A DNA stretch of 64,000 nucleotides, taken from NCBI GenBank assembly GCA_025602915.1, contig JAHLJZ010000041.1, forward strand, positions 124,001 through 188,000, in the 5' to 3' direction. The stretch comes from Paraphysoderma sedebokerense (taxonomy: Eukaryota > Blastocladiomycota > Physodermatomycetes > Physodermatales > Physodermataceae). Below the pieces are notes generated by a model. The model was not told the origin of the DNA, made no database searches, and saw only the letters and a program-made list of their open reading frames with translations. Below are positions 61,048 through 64,000 of this stretch, in pieces; the first letter of the stretch is position 1, and each line of letters opens with the position of its first letter. A program made the position numbers and the translations under genes.

Positions 61048-64000
61048 ATGCGTTTTTCAGATAGTAAGGGGAGTGAAACAAAGAGGGAATTGAAAATAAA
61101 TATCAACATTCGACAACGCCTGCTTCTTTCCCTATATCTCTGTACTCTCAGAATGCCGGTTGGAATAAAGAGCGCTTCAAATGTCGGAATGAAGTCTGTT
61201 GCCAACTCTCCAGTCGTGGCAAAAGCGCAGCGATTACGATACCTTGATGGTCTGAAATTGGTAGCAGCTGTGATTCTCTTCAACTCAAGTTTTTTTGAAG
61301 TTGTAATCCCGGTTGCGGATACAACTTTCAACATTGATAATCCCGGCTATTTTCTACGGTAGAGTATTATTCTCAATCGCTGTGTAGCATTCTACAAAGG
61401 GATTAATTGAAATGCATCTCGATCACAGGAATTCTAGTTGGGCTATAGCCGTGTTCTTCATCGTGACTGGTCGCAGTCTAACTCTCAGTTTTTGGAAACC
61501 TTACAAGACTGCAAATGGCAAAAAAGTCGCACAATTCGATTGGTTCACTCATGCGGCATCCTATTTTACCAGAGTCTTTCGTTTCGTTCTTCCTGCTTTC
61601 TTTGTCTCGCTTTTGCAATGGCAAGTGCAACTATGTGAAAACGGTTACTTTGATGTCGCACAGGAAGCTAGAAATGCAGTCATGGCCGGAACTTTAATGT
61701 CAAAACCGTCATGGTGCTCGATTCAAAGTACCCTGAACTGGTGGATTTCGTTCGTTAATTTGGTTTGCGATTTTTCCTTTTTGGTCTGCTTTCTCCTTTA
61801 TAAAATATAATGACACTTTACCGCTTTACTTCTTGGTTCTCTTGGGATAACGTCGCAGCAATAAAGCAATCTTCGGGGATGTTGTGGCTTACACCCTGGT
61901 CCTTGTGGGGTAGGATTCCTTCAAAAGTTTGCCATTTGGTTTTTGGCTCACATTAATGACATTGGCAAATTGATTCCGTATGAAGCGTCGTACTTTACCT
62001 ACTTCACTGCCGCTATGTTCACAATGTTACCTACAAACCGAGTTGTTTTATACATCTTTCTACTCATCCTCTCGTGGGTCACTTATGGGTATCACTTTGT
62101 ATGTTCACTAGTTACTTTCAATATGTAAAGGAGAATCATAACAGATTCTATCATGTTTTAGGTCGCTCTTCTTGGTTTAGCTATCGCCGATCTCAATGTC
62201 AGCGGTTTATTCCGTTGGTTCCACAAAAAGGCTCCTAAAGCCCTGGTTTTACTCCAAATCCTTTACGGGTCTCTTGGACTTCTCATTGCATTGTATCGAC
62301 CCCTTGCCAATATAATTGATCAAGCCTCTTCACTGCAAAGAACAAATATGAGCCAGGTTAGTGTACATTATATGCCCGCCGGAATACTGTAAGATGCTGA
62401 TATCAGGAGATTCGATCGACAGATTCGAATGTTGGACGCGTTGTCTGCGTTTCTCAGTTTCTCATTCTGCTCGTTATCGAGACATCAGCGCCGATTCAGT
62501 GGATTTTGTCACTCCGCGTGTTCAGCACTTTGGGCCGCGTAAGTAGATGGATTTTTCGCTGTGTAATGTTTCTGGGTTGTACAGAAACTTTCATTGACGA
62601 GATATTTCGACTATACTCTTTCGTAGTTGTCGTTTGGAATTTCGGCCTTACATTTGTCTTATATTAAATTCAATCGTCCCAAGAACGGCAATGGTTGCTG
62701 GCGGGAAACTTGACGAATCGTTTGTACCCAAAGCCTATTTCACAGTCCTGGCCGCTACGATTGCTACCGCTATTACGTTTTACTTCGTTATTGAACAACC
62801 TAGTATAACTATTGGACGATGGTTGTGGAGATTCTTCACGTCACCTAATAGTCCGTTGGAAGAAGTCAAGATGATTCCTAGCCTCATTATTGCCGGCTAC
62901 CGCCGACGAATACATAGATTGCATCTGCGCCGATCTCTGTCTTTGAGTGATGATGACTTTGACGATTTTTTGTCTGACGAAGGGCATTTTGAGATTGTCG
63001 AAGATAAATTAAAGAAGGAACATGTTGAGACCTTGGTCGCTTCTGCAACCGCAGAGCGTCTTTCCAGTTGTTTGAAGGACGATTCTCACGGAAAAGACGA
63101 CGACTCGAAGTCTCATCCGACCTCCGAAGCGACTCTTTACAATTCAATAAATGATAATATCATCGCACTACCGTCGATTGCTGATAAAAACCAAGAGATT
63201 AAGAAAATTGCTTCTCCTCCTGGCCAAAATGCACCGTCAACAAAACGTTTGGATTATCTTGACGGCATTAGGGGTATTGCCATGCTCATGGTCTTTAATA
63301 GTCATTTCATATATCACACATTTTACAACCCGCATCCTGATGTTATACCAGTGGATACGTTTCAGTTCGTTATCCGGTATGTATACAATAGCCACTGATG
63401 TGATCGATGTTATGCTGATATTTGAGTTCTTGGTTCCTAGTCACGGTCAATTCGCATTAGGCTTGTTCTTCGTGCTGTCTGGAAGAGTCATGCTCTTGAG
63501 TTTTTTCAGAAAGAGATTAAAAACTGATCAAGCAAAGTATTTAACATTATCTGCCGGAAATTATCGTCGATTCTTTCGTTTGGGAATGCCGGTCGCAATC
63601 ACGGCGTTTCTTCAATGGCAAGTTTGCATTCAAGGACATACAAACGTTGCCCGTGACGCAGAAGCTTATTTGAAGAGTGGGGTATTGAATATTCCATACT
63701 GGTGCAGGGTGCAAACATTTAGCAATTATGTGGAATTTCTAATGGATATAGTACGGTTTTTTTTTGTTTTCTTGGGTAATTGCCACTGATGCTGCGGGCC
63801 TAACTGTTACATTTTGTCATTTGTAGTTTACTTCCACAAATCATCAAGTAATTTTGGACGGTGGGAGTACTTTATGGACTATTTATATTCAATTTTGGGG
63901 TACGATTCTTTCTTGAAACGACAGCCTTAAGAGATATCAGAATCTTATTAACTGTACCACCGCCTGGCAGGTTCGATCTATGCTTATGCAATTTCAATGA
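61048..64000 (+). CDS. Tandem acyltransferase-3 protein, two fused modules, cut by the window edge
   Basis: Visible exons are 61048-61358, 61429-61762, 61867-61909, 61986-62098, 62162-62356, 62407-62538, 62627-62693, 62734-63376, 63441-63750, 63827-63899 and 63970-64000, about 750 residues so far. Both modules are multi-helix membrane domains of the acyltransferase-3 family, whose members move acyl groups onto sugars or lipids. Module 1 begins RLRYLDGLKLVAA and ends FVIEQPSI. One exon then encodes an acidic cytoplasmic linker and the start of module 2, RLDYLDGIRGIAMLMVFNSH. The modules match exon by exon (FFIVTGRSLTLSFW and FFVLSGRVMLLSFF; GMLWLTPWSLWG and STLWTIYIQFWG). Module 2 has the family His in FNSH; module 1 has FNSS and DGLK in place of DGIR. 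The 62694-62733 intron is only 40 bases and less certain. Confidence 0.85.

Noticed and set aside
61910-61985. Continuous reading of the acyltransferase gene through AHINDIGKLIPYEA
   Set aside because: The frame conflicts with the upstream exon. Splicing from GTAGGA to the AAG at 61985 keeps phase and matches the module 2 structure.
1-64000. Transposons, LTR elements, virus-like elements, CRISPR arrays
   Set aside because: No reverse transcriptase, integrase, transposase, capsid-like protein, terminal repeats with target duplications, or spaced repeat array was seen. The only large repeat is the gene-bearing duplication.

Overview
The window is nuclear DNA of an intron-rich eukaryote. Gene content points to an early-diverging, probably zoosporic (chytrid-like) fungus: a WSC domain fused to a glycosyltransferase, a secreted GH37 trehalase, a class-3 lipase, Vps62- and ERO1-type proteins, and a metazoan-like PPP4R4. 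Introns are mostly 40-100 bases with GT-AG ends. The taxonomic placement is inference. I found no transposon, virus-like element, CRISPR array, rRNA or convincing tRNA.

Layout. A segment of at least 8,021 bp (1-8021) recurs in the same orientation at 34399-42419, identical wherever I compared it, including non-coding DNA. It carries three minus-strand genes: a seven-helix receptor, a PH-domain protein and a large Ser/Pro-rich protein. The left copy runs off the window. The 26.4 kb between the copies holds two tandem paralogues of a large ectodomain/multi-helix membrane protein (8023-14385, lacking exon 1, and 15166-21556, complete), a class-3 lipase, DPM3 (minus), a trehalase (minus), a mitochondrial-type thioredoxin and PPP4R4. 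To the right of the second copy come a four-CBS protein, a 981-residue putative DNA-binding protein, a Vps62-like secreted protein, a WSC-GT61 (POMGNT2-like) glycosyltransferase, ERO1 and TRM5, all on the minus strand. Last is a plus-strand gene with two fused acyltransferase-3 modules that runs off the right edge.

The duplication ends on the last base of what should be intron 1 of the first membrane-protein paralogue. Either a very recent segmental duplication inserted there, so that exon 1 lies left of the window or is lost, or this is an assembly join. Everything said about copy number depends on settling that.

Possible functional links (inference): DPM3 supports dolichol-phosphate-mannose synthesis, the GT61 enzyme resembles one that extends O-mannose, and the paralogous surface proteins carry IPT- and cadherin-like domains, which are O-mannosylated in animals. 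ERO1 supports disulfide formation in such Cys-rich secreted proteins. Exon boundaries were worked out by eye from splice signals, reading-frame arithmetic and family conservation.
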